From an uncultured Rikenellaceae bacterium (GTDB lineage Bacteria; Bacteroidota; Bacteroidia; Bacteroidales; Rikenellaceae): a stretch of 37,656 bases of DNA. Location of the stretch: NCBI GenBank assembly GCA_904501625.1, contig CAJGBR010000010.1:1-37656 (forward strand). Direction: 5' to 3'. A model generated the notes under the pieces. The model did no database searches, was not told the DNA's origin, and worked only from the letters and a program-made list of their open reading frames with translations. Made by a program: the position numbers and the translations under genes. Positions 1 to 7,780 of the stretch are shown here, one piece after another; within the stretch, counting starts at the first letter, position 1; every line of letters starts with the position of its first letter.

Positions 1-1240
1 TAGGTTGAGCTTTGAATACGTCTGCTGATGGATAACCCTTCATATAAGAGAAAATAGCCAAGAACAAGAATGCTAACCCTGCGATTAACATACCGATAGC
101 AATCTTCTTAGGAGTAGAAATTTCTTTACCGCGGCGAGTGAATGCACCGAAGATTGCCATAATAATCGGTGTCAATACGATAACGAAGAATGGGTTGATA
201 GATTGCCATACTTCAGGAGCAACTGTTGATGAATCAACGAAGTCACGAGCAAAGAATGACAACGACATACCATTTTGGTGGAATGAGAACCAGAAGAAGA
301 TTACGATACCCAATACAGCGAACAATGCAGCCATACGTTGTTTGATTTCTGCTGCCATTGCTTTCTTTTCTTCTGCAGTATAAGTAACATTTTCTTGTTT
401 GGTCTTTTTGCCAGGAGTTGGGAAAATCTTCTGTGAAGCGATGAAGATAACCAATGAGATCAACATTGCAACAACAGATGCGATGAATGAGTAGTGAATA
501 CCTTCATTGAAGATTTGCAAATATTTTTGGCAAGACTCAGCCATTTCAGCAACGTTACCACCGGCAGCAGCCATCATTGAGTTCAAGTTTTCCATAGCTT
601 GAACACTCATAGCTGAAGCGTTGTTCAAGAATTCGTGGCAAAGAGCAGGAAGTGAAGCGTTGTATACCAAACCGTTTGTACTCAACCACCATTCACGGAG
701 CAACGGAGCTACGAACGGTGCAATCAGACCACCTACGTTGATGAATACGTAGAAAATTTGGAAACCAGAGTCACGTTTGCTTTTAGCAATCTTCAGAGCT
801 TCTTCTCCTTGTTTAGCAGCTTCAGCTTCGAAGTTGTCATACATTTGACCAACGATAGCCTGTAAGTTACCTTTGAACAAGCCGTTACCGAAAGCGATCA
901 GGAACAACGCAACGCAAGTTAATGTCAACAACCATTGAGTATTTGCTGCAGTTGCCAAGATTGGGATAGACAGGATAATGTATCCCAATGCCATAATGAT
1001 TAAACCTTTTTTGATGGTGCCCTTGTAATTCTGAGTACGGTCAGCGATAATACCACCGACCAAACTGAGAATGTAGATACCAGCATAAAAGAATGAGTAG
1101 ATTGTGCCACTAAGTTCCTCGTTTAATCCGAATTTAGAACAAAGAAACAACACCAGCACTGCATTCATAATATAGTAGCCGAAGCGTTCTCCCATATTAC
1201 TTAATGCGGCTGCTAACAGTCCTTTTGGGTGATTTTTCAT
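1..1240 (-). CDS. POT/PTR-family proton-coupled peptide transporter (partial, 3' end outside window)
   Basis: This is a reading frame of 413 codons from an ATG at 1238-1240, running off the left edge without a stop. It starts MKNHPKGLLAAALSNMGERF and shows the POT signature GERFGYY near residues 17-23. It also has the second signature region FGNGLFKGN at roughly 115-125 and many hydrophobic helices. The family is an MFS branch importing di- and tripeptides with protons across the inner membrane. The usual first Glu of the ExxER helix-1 motif is Asn here (NMGER), as seen directly; whether this is normal for the clade I cannot tell. A long insertion rich in Ala, Met and Asn follows helix 6, around residues 190-235. 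Transcription is divergent from the branching enzyme. Confidence in the family is high; the substrate is inferred. Confidence 0.9.
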   Translation of the reverse strand, partial: MKNHPKGLLAAALSNMGERFGYYIMNAVLVLFLCSKFGLNEELSGTIYSFFYAGIYILSLVGGIIADRTQNYKGTIKKGLIIMALGYIILSIPILATAANTQWLLTLTCVALFLIAFGNGLFKGNLQAIVGQMYDNFEAEAAKQGEEALKIAKSKRDSGFQIFYVFINVGGLIAPFVAPLLREWWLSTNGLVYNASLPALCHEFLNNASAMSVQAMENLNSMMAAAGGNVAEMAESCQKYLQIFNEGIHYSFIASVVAMLISLVIFIASQKIFPTPGKKTKQENVTYTAEEKKAMAAEIKQRMAALFAVLGIVIFFWFSFHQNGMSLSFFARDFVDSSTVAPEVWQSINPFFVIVLTPIIMAIFGAFTRRGKEISTPKKIAIGMLIAGLAFLFLAIFSYMKGYPSADVFKAQP

Positions 1241-1337
1241 CTTGTTTGTTTTTAAGTTAATAATTAGTTTATTTAAATTGTTTATTGTCAATAAATTAGC
1301 AAAGTATAGTAAAAGTACTACACCTCTCGCTAACTTG

Positions 1338-1345
1338 CAAAGTTA
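1338..1345 (-). promoter_or_regulatory. Candidate -7 element for the POT transporter
   Basis: Read on the minus strand this is TAACTTTG, an exact match to the Bacteroidota -7 consensus TAnnTTTG, about 98 bases before the transporter ATG. No well-spaced TTTG -33 element is visible, so this is a weak call. Confidence 0.4.
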
Positions 1346-1407
1346 GAACTTTTTTTCAATTTTATGCATTTTTGATTCAAATTTTCTACAACTTGGAAGA
1401 AATTTTG

Positions 1408-1415
1408 TACCTTTG
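1408..1415 (+). promoter_or_regulatory. Candidate -7 element for the branching enzyme gene
   Basis: TACCTTTG matches TAnnTTTG and lies 32 bases before the ATG at 1448. A TTG at 1393-1395 is too close to be a normal -33 element, so only the -7 box is supported. Confidence 0.45.
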
Positions 1416-1447
1416 ATGAGATTGTTTAAAAACAAATTTGGAGAAAG

Positions 1448-3442
1448 ATGTGTCACCATCTCAAAATTTTCGATGTTGATCCGTGGTTAGAACGCTACTC
1501 AAACGAAATTGAGTTGCGTTTTGACAAGTATATGCATCTGTGTGATAGGGTTGAAAATATTGATAAGGCTTCGAGTCGACATCGTGAAATGGGATTTGTT
1601 TATGATTCGCAACATTCTGGGTGGTGGTTTAGGGAGTGGTTGCCAGAGGCATTTGGTGTTTGGATATTTGGTGATTTCAATGGTTGGAATAGAGGACAGC
1701 TGCCACTTTATAAGAGAGATGATGGTGTTTGGGAAATATTTCTTTCGGATAGGTCGTTTGGCAATATTGGTCATAATACACAATATAAATTATTCATTCA
1801 GGGAGCAAATGGGGCAAGAGATCGCATTTCGGCCTGGAGCAGGTATGTTGTGCAAAATGATGAGAGCAAAGATTTTTGTGCCCAGATATGGAATCCTGAG
1901 ATTGAGTTTGATTGGGAAGATGATTATAAATTCAAGTTGGATAGATCTCAGGGATTGTTTATTTATGAGTGTCATCCCGGAATGGCTACCGAGCAGGAGA
2001 GGGTGGGTACCTGGAGTGAATTTACCGAAGATGTATTGCTTAGAATAAAATCTTTAGGATATAATGCCATACAATTGATGGCAGTAGCCGAACACCCATA
2101 TTATGGAAGTTTCGGTTATCACGTGTCAAATTTTTTTGCACCCTCCTCAAGATTTGGGACTCCTGATGATTTGAAGATGCTGGTAAAACAGGCACACAAA
2201 CATAAGATCGGCGTCATTATGGATCTTGTTCATTCTCATTTCGTGGCAAACCTGAATGAGGGACTTAATGAGTTAGATGGCTCAGATCATCATTACTGTA
2301 AGAGCTCTCCTCGTGGTGATCACCCGTATTGGGGATCTAAACTGTTTGATTACTCAAAATCGGAAGTCGTCTCATTTTTATTGTCTAATTTGAGATATTG
2401 GTTAGAGGAGTTTCATTTTGACGGATTTAGATTTGATGGTGTAACGTCGATGTTGTACACACATCACGGTTACACAGAATTTGACAATCCAGATAAATAT
2501 TTTGACTGCAATTCTGATCTCGATGCTCAGGCTTATCTGACCTTGGCCAATAGAGTTATTCATATGATAAAGCCTGATGCAGTGACTATTGCTGAAGATG
2601 TTAGTGGAATGCCTGGTATCACGTTGCCATCGGAGGAGGGAGGTCTAGGATTTGATTATCGTTTGGGAATGTCATTACCTGATTATTGGGCGAAAATTAT
2701 TGATGATAAGATCAGCCAAATTGATGTTTGGCAGCTATGGAATGTTGCAAACAATAGGTTGTCCTATGTTCCGACCGTTGCCTATGCCGAATCGCACGAC
2801 CAAGCAATGGTCGGTGGTAAAACATTATCATTTCGATTGATGGACAGTTCGATGTATAGTTCGATGAATCGGGCTCAGCAGAATGCTACAATTGAACGAG
2901 GCATTGCACTACATAAAATGATTCGGCTCTTTACAATATTGACTGCGGGTGAGGCCTACCTTAATTTTATGGGTAATGAATTTGGACACCCTGAATGGAT
3001 TGATTTTCCGAGAGCCGAGAATGATTGGTCGTATCGTTATGCTCGCAGACAGTGGTCGTTGGTGGATAATCCCTTTTTGAGATATAGTTATTTGCGGGAA
3101 TTTGATAAAGATATGATTGCCCTTGTCAAGTTCGGTCGGGTGATGAGTGCTGGACGAGCCGAGTTGTATTCGTGTGACACCCTGAATAGTACGTTGGTAT
3201 TTGAACGTGGATCATATCTGTTTGTATTCAATTGGTCGAATCAAACCATTTACGACTATGTAATAAATGTAAAACAAGAGGGGGTATATCAGATTATGAT
3301 GTCAACCGAGGATGTCAGGTATGGAGGGGTTTTAGAGAATGTAAATACAGAATGTTATTATTCGCGGAAGAATGATGAACAGATATACATTCAGATAAAG
3401 AATGTCGCTCAATCGGCAATCGTCCTGAAACGCGAATCTTAA
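1448..3442 (+). CDS. glgB: 1,4-alpha-glucan branching enzyme (GH13, eukaryote-like type)
   Basis: This 664-residue enzyme forms alpha-1,6 branches in glycogen in the cytoplasm. An N-terminal CBM48-like beta-sandwich lies around residues 55-135 (WLPEAFGVWIFGDFNGW). The GH13 barrel follows, with region I MDLVHSH (D259), the nucleophile in GFRFDGVTSM (D330), the acid/base in TIAEDVSG (E383) and the transition-state Asp in AESHDQ (D451). The sequence GNEFGHPEWIDFPR (509-522) is a hallmark of branching enzymes and separates it from plain amylases. Length fits the shorter eukaryote-like form rather than the 730-residue E. coli GlgB. The start is set by the ATG after GGAGAAAG. The stop overlaps the convergent S24-regulator stop by four bases. 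No other glycogen gene is adjacent. Confidence 0.92.
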   Translation: MCHHLKIFDVDPWLERYSNEIELRFDKYMHLCDRVENIDKASSRHREMGFVYDSQHSGWWFREWLPEAFGVWIFGDFNGWNRGQLPLYKRDDGVWEIFLSDRSFGNIGHNTQYKLFIQGANGARDRISAWSRYVVQNDESKDFCAQIWNPEIEFDWEDDYKFKLDRSQGLFIYECHPGMATEQERVGTWSEFTEDVLLRIKSLGYNAIQLMAVAEHPYYGSFGYHVSNFFAPSSRFGTPDDLKMLVKQAHKHKIGVIMDLVHSHFVANLNEGLNELDGSDHHYCKSSPRGDHPYWGSKLFDYSKSEVVSFLLSNLRYWLEEFHFDGFRFDGVTSMLYTHHGYTEFDNPDKYFDCNSDLDAQAYLTLANRVIHMIKPDAVTIAEDVSGMPGITLPSEEGGLGFDYRLGMSLPDYWAKIIDDKISQIDVWQLWNVANNRLSYVPTVAYAESHDQAMVGGKTLSFRLMDSSMYSSMNRAQQNATIERGIALHKMIRLFTILTAGEAYLNFMGNEFGHPEWIDFPRAENDWSYRYARRQWSLVDNPFLRYSYLREFDKDMIALVKFGRVMSAGRAELYSCDTLNSTLVFERGSYLFVFNWSNQTIYDYVINVKQEGVYQIMMSTEDVRYGGVLENVNTECYYSRKNDEQIYIQIKNVAQSAIVLKRES

Positions 3443-4071
3443 AGCGATAAACTCGAAATTACACCCTGAATCACGTATAATTTTTCTATCTGCATTTTAG
3501 ACATTAACAATTCGTCAAAATCGGTCTTGTTTTCGGGAACAAGTCTGAGTTTTTCAGGATTCTCTGCAATTGTGCGAATGTATCTGATGCAAGTCGAGTT
3601 GCCTGCAATTATGAGATAACATCTACCAGGGACTATATTGTCAATATCACACTTTTTGAGTAGTATGGTTACACCGTGAGGAATGGTCGGAGCCATAGCA
3701 TTGCCCGTAACAAAGGTTGCCATATCACAATCGTTGAATGTCGGAATGTTTATGTGATATAGTGAGTCTGAATCCGTAGGTTCTGATTTTTGAATCTTAT
3801 CAAGAGGGTATACCGGTATTCCGAATGAATTATCGTTATCTTCAAGTTTCAAAAAGATTTCGTCGCTACGAGCCAGCAACCAATCAATATTAACCTCTGG
3901 AAAAACATTTGTAATATTTTTAGCAAGAGTTTTGCTGATACCATTATTTCCACGTCTGATTCTGTAGATGTTTTCTGAACGTTTCAGTCCGATGGTCATC
4001 GCGAATGCGTGAATGGATAATCCGGTCCAATTAATAACTTTTTCTAAACGTTGCCAAGCTGTTAAATTCAT
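3439..4071 (-). CDS. HTH/S24-like transcriptional regulator with altered catalytic dyad
   Basis: This protein has 210 residues if begun at the ATG at 4069-4071 (MNLTAWQRLEKVINWTGLSI). An upstream in-frame ATG at 4125 would add 18 Cys/Phe-rich residues and would start upstream of the predicted promoter, so it is rejected. An XRE-type helix-turn-helix spans about 8-65 and a LexA/CI C-terminal peptidase fold about 85-205. In LexA the self-cleaving pair is Ser in GxSM and Lys in TVKRL. Here the matching positions read VTGNAMAPT (Ala125) and CIRYI (Arg163), so self-cleavage is unlikely. It is probably a DNA-binding repressor using the fold for dimerisation. It is divergent from tRNA-Arg, with repeated TTGCAATT boxes between them. 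Targets are unknown. Confidence 0.8.
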   Translation of the reverse strand: MNLTAWQRLEKVINWTGLSIHAFAMTIGLKRSENIYRIRRGNNGISKTLAKNITNVFPEVNIDWLLARSDEIFLKLEDNDNSFGIPVYPLDKIQKSEPTDSDSLYHINIPTFNDCDMATFVTGNAMAPTIPHGVTILLKKCDIDNIVPGRCYLIIAGNSTCIRYIRTIAENPEKLRLVPENKTDFDELLMSKMQIEKLYVIQGVISSLSL

Positions 4072-4093
4072 TTCGACAATTTTAATAACACTA

Positions 4094-4125
4094 CAAAAAT
4101 AGCAAAAATTATATAATACTTGCAA
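4094..4125 (-). promoter_or_regulatory. Promoter of the S24-like regulator
   Basis: On the minus strand this reads TTG (4125-4123), 21 bases, then TATTTTTG (4101-4094), matching TAnnTTTG. The start site would fall about 15 bases before the ATG at 4071. The TTG lies inside a TTGCAATT box, which suggests autoregulation. Confidence 0.5.
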
Positions 4126-4204
4126 TTATAAAAACTAAAATTGCAATTTTTTATGCATTTTTTTACAATAAATAACTGAAAATGAGATTTGCAATTTTAT
4201 GCAA
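4120..4204. repeat. Three TTGCAATT boxes, one in a TTGCA-N6-TGCAA palindrome
   Basis: TTGCAATT occurs at 4120-4127, 4141-4148 and 4189-4196. The last is part of TTGCAATTTTATGCAA (4189-4204), an inverted repeat TTGCA-N6-TGCAA ending next to the TTTG element of the tRNA promoter. The middle copy continues as a looser version with TGCAT. These are plausible operators for the adjacent regulator; that is inference from position and symmetry. Confidence 0.45.
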
Positions 4205-4236
4205 TTTGGAGAACTCGACAGAAATAATTAACTTTG
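4205..4236 (+). promoter_or_regulatory. Promoter of tRNA-Arg
   Basis: TTTG at 4205-4208, 20 bases, then TAACTTTG at 4229-4236 give a near-ideal Bacteroidota vegetative promoter. The -7 box ends 22 bases before the mature tRNA 5' end. Confidence 0.75.
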
Positions 4237-4258
4237 TAAACCCGAATAGAAGGAGTAT

Positions 4259-4330
4259 GGCCTCTTAGTTCAATGGATAGAATGACAGATTCCGGTTCTG
4301 TTGATGTGGGTTCGATTCCCGCAGGGGCTA
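4259..4330 (+). tRNA. tRNA-Arg (anticodon CCG)
   Basis: A cloverleaf can be folded by eye. The acceptor is GGCCTCT pairing with AGGGGCT (two G-U pairs). The D stem is GTTC/GAAT, the anticodon stem ACAGA/TCTGT encloses TTCCGGT, and the T arm is GTGGG-TTCGATT-CCCGC with discriminator A at 4330. The anticodon at 4292-4294 is CCG, reading the Arg codon CGG. The three bases after the discriminator are CGA, so the 3' CCA is not encoded and must be added by the nucleotidyltransferase. The variable loop is short (four bases). Confidence 0.93.
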
Positions 4331-4350
4331 CGACCGAGGTGACGAATATA

Positions 4351-4391
4351 AAAAGAACCATATTTGCTCCACACAAATATGGTTCTTTTTT
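4351..4391 (+). terminator. Rho-independent terminator of tRNA-Arg
   Basis: A perfect 16-bp inverted repeat, 4351-4366 with 4374-4389, encloses a 7-base loop and ends in a run of T. It lies 20 bases after the tRNA. Confidence 0.88.
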
Positions 4392-4690
4392 ATGTATGAG
4401 AGTGTGCGGGAAAAAATTACTCTCCGTAGACTTTTGTTACCCGAGTCCGGATAAGTCCGAATAGAAATATTTCATTGTAAAAATCTACGTGTGAAATTTT
4501 TTAATATTGCCATTTTGTGTAGCTCGGTTAATGCCGAATTGTTTCCCGTTTAAAGAGATGAATCCACAATAAAGACACTTTGGGAAATCCCACACTTTCG
4601 ACCTACGGGTGCATCTGTGGCTGCAATAGGTCGTGATATCACAACACAACTACACAAAAAGGTTTATAATAATACTATGATTATTTTTTC
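4392..4690 (+). other. Gene-free stretch with consecutive inverted repeats (candidate structured RNA)
   Basis: No credible coding frame is present. Complementary arms follow one another: GAGAGT/ACTCTC (4398-4403, 4419-4424); CGTAGA/TCTACG extended by T/A pairs (4425-4435, 4479-4489); and TTTTGTGTAG/CTACACAAAA (4513-4522, 4650-4659). The last pair encloses TCGG/CCGA (4524-4527, 4534-4537), TTTCCC/GGGAAA (4542-4547, 4582-4587) and CGACCTA/TAGGTCG (4599-4605, 4627-4633). An A/T hairpin followed by T (4668-4689) could end a transcript. Size and the long closing helix are compatible with a stable small RNA such as a 6S-like RNA, but I cannot assign a family. No clean promoter is visible at its 5' side, and strand is uncertain. 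Confidence 0.4.
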
Positions 4691-4701
4691 GACGTTTAAC
4701 A

Positions 4702-4709
4702 TATATTTG
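4702..4709 (+). promoter_or_regulatory. Candidate -7 element for pepD
   Basis: TATATTTG matches TAnnTTTG, 139 bases before the pepD ATG. No TTTG -33 element is evident, so a long leader is implied if it is used. The remaining bases up to 4848 are A/T-rich with nothing else recognisable. Confidence 0.35.
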
Positions 4710-4848
4710 AGACTATAATGCAAATATGAAATTTTTTCTTACATTCTTCCAAATTATTTTGAAAATCGAATAAATGTTTGTAAATTGCGGAATCTAAAAG
4801 ATAGAAAATGTTAAACTTTTTTAAATAATAAACTTTAATAAAAAGATT

Positions 4849-6309
4849 ATGAGTAAGGAAATTCAAAACCTTGAGCCAAAGGCTGTTTGGGAAAGATTTT
4901 ATGAAATTACACAAATCCCAAGACCTTCAAAACACGAAGAAAAAATTCGTGAATATTTGATCGATTTTGCAAAGCAAAACAATATCGAATGTATTGTTGA
5001 CAAGATTGGTAACGTAATGTACCGCAAACCGGCTACTCCTGGAATGGAAGGACGTAAAGGTCTTGTACTGCAAGCACATATGGATATGGTTCCACAAAAG
5101 AATGGCGATAAGGTATTTGATTTTGAAAACGATCCGATTGATGCATATGTAGACGGCGAATGGGTAACTGCCGATGGCACTACTCTTGGCGCGGATAATG
5201 GTATGGGTTTGGCAGCAATTTTAGCTGCATTTAAAGATAACGATCTGAAACACGGTCTGCTTGAAGCCCTGATTACAGTAGACGAAGAAACAGGTATGAC
5301 AGGTGCATTTGCTCTTGAACCAGGTGTATTGAAAGGCGATATCCTCTTGAATCTTGACTCTGAAACTCACGGCGAACTCTACGTAGGTTGTGCAGGTGGT
5401 CTTGATTTGAACCTTACTTTGGATTACAAAGAAGAGGCTGCTCCGGCAGGAATGGCTGCATACACTTTGGCTCTCAAAGGTTTGAAAGGTGGTCACTCTG
5501 GTATGGAGATCATCTTGCAACGTGGTAATGCAAACAAATTGATGGTTCGTTTCTTGAAATATGCGACTAAAGAATTGGGACTCCGTCTGAGTGCTATCGA
5601 TGGTGGTGGTTTGCGTAATGCTATCCCACGTGAATCAATTGCAACAGTATTGGTTCCGGCAGAAAATGCTGTTAAGTTTGAGGCTGCAGTTGCTGAGTAC
5701 GAACAACTCTATCTGAGCGAACTCGCTTTGGTTGACGAAGGTTTGACTTTCAAAGCAGAAAAGACTGAAATGCCTAAGACTGTTGTTGATGCAGAAACCC
5801 AATTGACTGCATTGAATATGGTTTATGGTGCATTCAATGGCGTTTATCGTATGAGTGATTCGATGAAAGGCTTGGTTGAAACATCTGTAAACTTGGCTCA
5901 CTTCTGGACTGAAAATAACCAATTCAAACTTATCGGCCTGTTGCGTAGTTCTGTAAACTCTCAGAAATATGATTTGGCTGAAATGTTGTCTTCAGTATTC
6001 GATTTGGCAGGTGCTAAGTACACTTATACAGGTGGTTATGACGGTTGGAAACCAAATATGGAATCTCCGATTCTTAAGACTATGATTGCAAGCTATGAAG
6101 GTCTTTATGGCAACAAACCTGAAATTATGGCAATCCACGCAGGTCTTGAATGTGGTATCCTTGGTGGTCCGTATCCAAATTGGGATATGATTTCATTTGG
6201 TCCGACTTTGTGCTACCCGCACTCACCTGATGAAAAAGTTAACATTGAAAGCGTTGGAAAATTCTGGGATTTCTTGCGTCACACAATCGAAAATGCTCCT
6301 GAAAAATAG
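4849..6309 (+). CDS. pepD: Aminoacyl-histidine dipeptidase (M20 family, PepD)
   Basis: This is a 486-residue cytoplasmic di-zinc peptidase that splits Xaa-His and other dipeptides. The M20 metal site is readable: H77 and D79 in QAHMDMVPQ, bridging D116 in LGADNGMG, catalytic E146 with metal ligand E147 in VDEETGMTGA, D170 in LNLDSE and H458 in CYPHSPDE. A lid/dimerisation domain occupies roughly 205-385. Length matches the family (about 485). The gene is monocistronic by appearance: a long leader precedes it and a strong terminator follows. It may work with the POT importer at the left edge, but they are not linked in an operon. Product call is secure. Confidence 0.95.
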   Translation: MSKEIQNLEPKAVWERFYEITQIPRPSKHEEKIREYLIDFAKQNNIECIVDKIGNVMYRKPATPGMEGRKGLVLQAHMDMVPQKNGDKVFDFENDPIDAYVDGEWVTADGTTLGADNGMGLAAILAAFKDNDLKHGLLEALITVDEETGMTGAFALEPGVLKGDILLNLDSETHGELYVGCAGGLDLNLTLDYKEEAAPAGMAAYTLALKGLKGGHSGMEIILQRGNANKLMVRFLKYATKELGLRLSAIDGGGLRNAIPRESIATVLVPAENAVKFEAAVAEYEQLYLSELALVDEGLTFKAEKTEMPKTVVDAETQLTALNMVYGAFNGVYRMSDSMKGLVETSVNLAHFWTENNQFKLIGLLRSSVNSQKYDLAEMLSSVFDLAGAKYTYTGGYDGWKPNMESPILKTMIASYEGLYGNKPEIMAIHAGLECGILGGPYPNWDMISFGPTLCYPHSPDEKVNIESVGKFWDFLRHTIENAPEK

Positions 6310-6326
6310 TATGTTCTAATAAGGTT

Positions 6327-6363
6327 GGGGTTGCAGATATTTTGTGCAACCCCACATTTTTTT
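6327..6363 (+). terminator. Rho-independent terminator after pepD
   Basis: GGGGTTGCA (6327-6335) pairs with TGCAACCCC (6345-6353) around a 9-base loop and is followed by a T run. It ends six bases before the next gene's chosen start, which argues against the further upstream ATG at 6325. Confidence 0.85.
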
Positions 6364-6369
6364 ATTAAG

Positions 6370-7332
6370 ATGATAATAGATACTTCTAACCGATGGTTTG
6401 TGATTGTCAATCCCGTAGCAGGTAAAGGATTGGGATTGATGGATTGGCCTGTTATAAGTAAATTATTGAGAGATAATTCTATAGCATTTGATTTTGCCTT
6501 TACAGAACATAAATATCACGCTACGGAATTGTCGGTTGAAGCAATCAATAATGGATACAGACGCATTATCATTGTAGGCGGTGATGGTACAATTCACGAA
6601 GTAGTCAACGGACTTTTCATACAACAAGTTGTAGTCCCGACCGAGGTGTTGTTGTCGGTTATTGCAGTGGGTACGGGTAACGACTGGGTGAGAATGTTTG
6701 GTATTCCACGTACATATACCGATTCAATAAAATCAATCGTAGCCGGACATTCATTTCTACAAGATGTCGGAAAAGTATCCTATTATAAAGCAAATTATCA
6801 TCAAAGCCGTTATATGGCCAATGTCGCAGGAGTAGGCTTTGATGCCTATGTGAACAGACGATTCAATAGACTGAAAGAGGAGGGAAAACGTGGAAAATTT
6901 CTCTATATTCTCAGTACTTTTAAAGCCCTGTTTAGGTATCGGTCGACTCACGTCAAGATTTACGTAGATGGTAAAGTCGTTGTTGATCAAGATGTCTTTA
7001 GTGCTACAATCGGAATCGGAAAATATAATGGTGGTGGTATGTCACAGACTCCGGATGCTATTCCTGATGATGGTTTGTTCGACTTGACAATTATACGTAA
7101 GATTAGTAAGTTTGGTGTGATTCGCAATTTCGGCTCATTGTATAACGGACGTATCTATCGAATAAAACAGATTTCATTGGATAGAGGACGTAACATACGC
7201 ATCGAGTCTATCCCCGAAATCGCAACAGAAGTAGATGGTGAAGCATTGGGATATTCTCCGTTTGATTTTGAAATTATACCCAAAGCAATCAGAGTTGTTG
7301 TATCAGAAAAATTCTTGAAAACGGAAAATTAA
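6370..7332 (+). CDS. Diacylglycerol/lipid kinase family protein (YegS/BmrU-like)
   Basis: This 320-residue protein starts MIIDTSNRWFVIVNPVAGKG. The DAGK catalytic domain shows the N-terminal NPVAGKG (14-20), the nucleotide loop VGGDGTIHEVVNGL (GGDGT 70-74) and GTGNDW (101-106). The C-terminal beta-sandwich has EVDGEALG near the end, typical of the fold. These enzymes phosphorylate diacylglycerol or related lipids at the cytoplasmic face of the membrane; the exact lipid is not predictable. An in-frame ATG at 6325 exists but its extra residues are encoded by the pepD terminator, so I use 6370. The stop shares TTAA with the convergent TPM gene. Confidence 0.88.
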   Translation: MIIDTSNRWFVIVNPVAGKGLGLMDWPVISKLLRDNSIAFDFAFTEHKYHATELSVEAINNGYRRIIIVGGDGTIHEVVNGLFIQQVVVPTEVLLSVIAVGTGNDWVRMFGIPRTYTDSIKSIVAGHSFLQDVGKVSYYKANYHQSRYMANVAGVGFDAYVNRRFNRLKEEGKRGKFLYILSTFKALFRYRSTHVKIYVDGKVVVDQDVFSATIGIGKYNGGGMSQTPDAIPDDGLFDLTIIRKISKFGVIRNFGSLYNGRIYRIKQISLDRGRNIRIESIPEIATEVDGEALGYSPFDFEIIPKAIRVVVSEKFLKTEN

Positions 7333-7769
7333 TTGCCCCACGAAATATCATCATTCAATTCGTTGACATCATCAGGTTGATGTGGAAATAATTTACCAAG
7401 ATCATCTCTGAAGCTTTCAATGGCAGCCTTGATTCCGCCCACGAAATCATTTTGTGTAAAATGATCAACCATAACATTGCAGCATTGTTGCCAAAAATCT
7501 TTCTCAACGAATGCATTAATTCCTTGATCTCCGATAATTGCAACTTGGCGATCTTTGATTGCCAGATATATGAGAACCCCATTACGCAAAACTGTTTTGT
7601 CCATCTCAAGTTGCTGGAATACCTCTGTCGCACGATCCAGAACTGCACCTCGGCAATGGTTCTCGATGTGTATTCGTATCTCGGCTGAAGATCTGTTTTC
7701 TGCCTCTTTGATAGCCTGAATCAAAATATTTTTCTCATTGTCGGAGAAAAGATTTCGCGGATTGCTCAT
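7329..7769 (-). CDS. TPM-domain protein (YgcG/DUF477 type), partner of LemA
   Basis: This 146-residue protein is essentially one TPM domain: NEKNILIQAIKEAENRSSAE leads into EIRIHIE (50s), then RNGVLIYLAIKDRQVAIIGD near 62-81. There is no signal peptide or membrane segment, unlike longer YgcG proteins that have an N-terminal signal and C-terminal helix, so it may act in the cytoplasm. The gene starts 11 bases after the lemA stop, so the two are co-transcribed; lemA with one or two TPM genes is a recurrent Bacteroidota arrangement. Biochemical role is unsettled (a phosphatase activity was reported for a plant TPM protein). Confidence 0.82.
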   Translation of the reverse strand: MSNPRNLFSDNEKNILIQAIKEAENRSSAEIRIHIENHCRGAVLDRATEVFQQLEMDKTVLRNGVLIYLAIKDRQVAIIGDQGINAFVEKDFWQQCCNVMVDHFTQNDFVGGIKAAIESFRDDLGKLFPHQPDDVNELNDDISWGN

Positions 7770-7780
7770 ACAGAATCAGA

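Noticed and set aside
138..383. Plus-strand open frame of 81 codons
   Set aside because: It is antisense to the POT transporter frame, which has full motif support; composition is a shadow of that gene.
1509..2048. Plus-strand frame of 179 codons inside the branching enzyme
   Set aside because: It overlaps glgB in another frame and has no recognisable domain; the glgB frame has all catalytic motifs.
4273..4464. 63-codon frame across tRNA-Arg and its terminator
   Set aside because: The DNA is explained by the tRNA cloverleaf and the 16-bp terminator stem.
4392..4690. tmRNA, SRP RNA or RNase P RNA
   Set aside because: No tRNA-like TTCGAATCC end, no SRP core motif and no RNase P GAGGAAAGTCC-type motif are seen.
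4696..4914. Minus-strand 72-codon frame upstream of pepD
   Set aside because: It overlaps the pepD start in antisense, is AT-driven (Phe/Leu/Ile/Asn rich) and lacks any domain signal.
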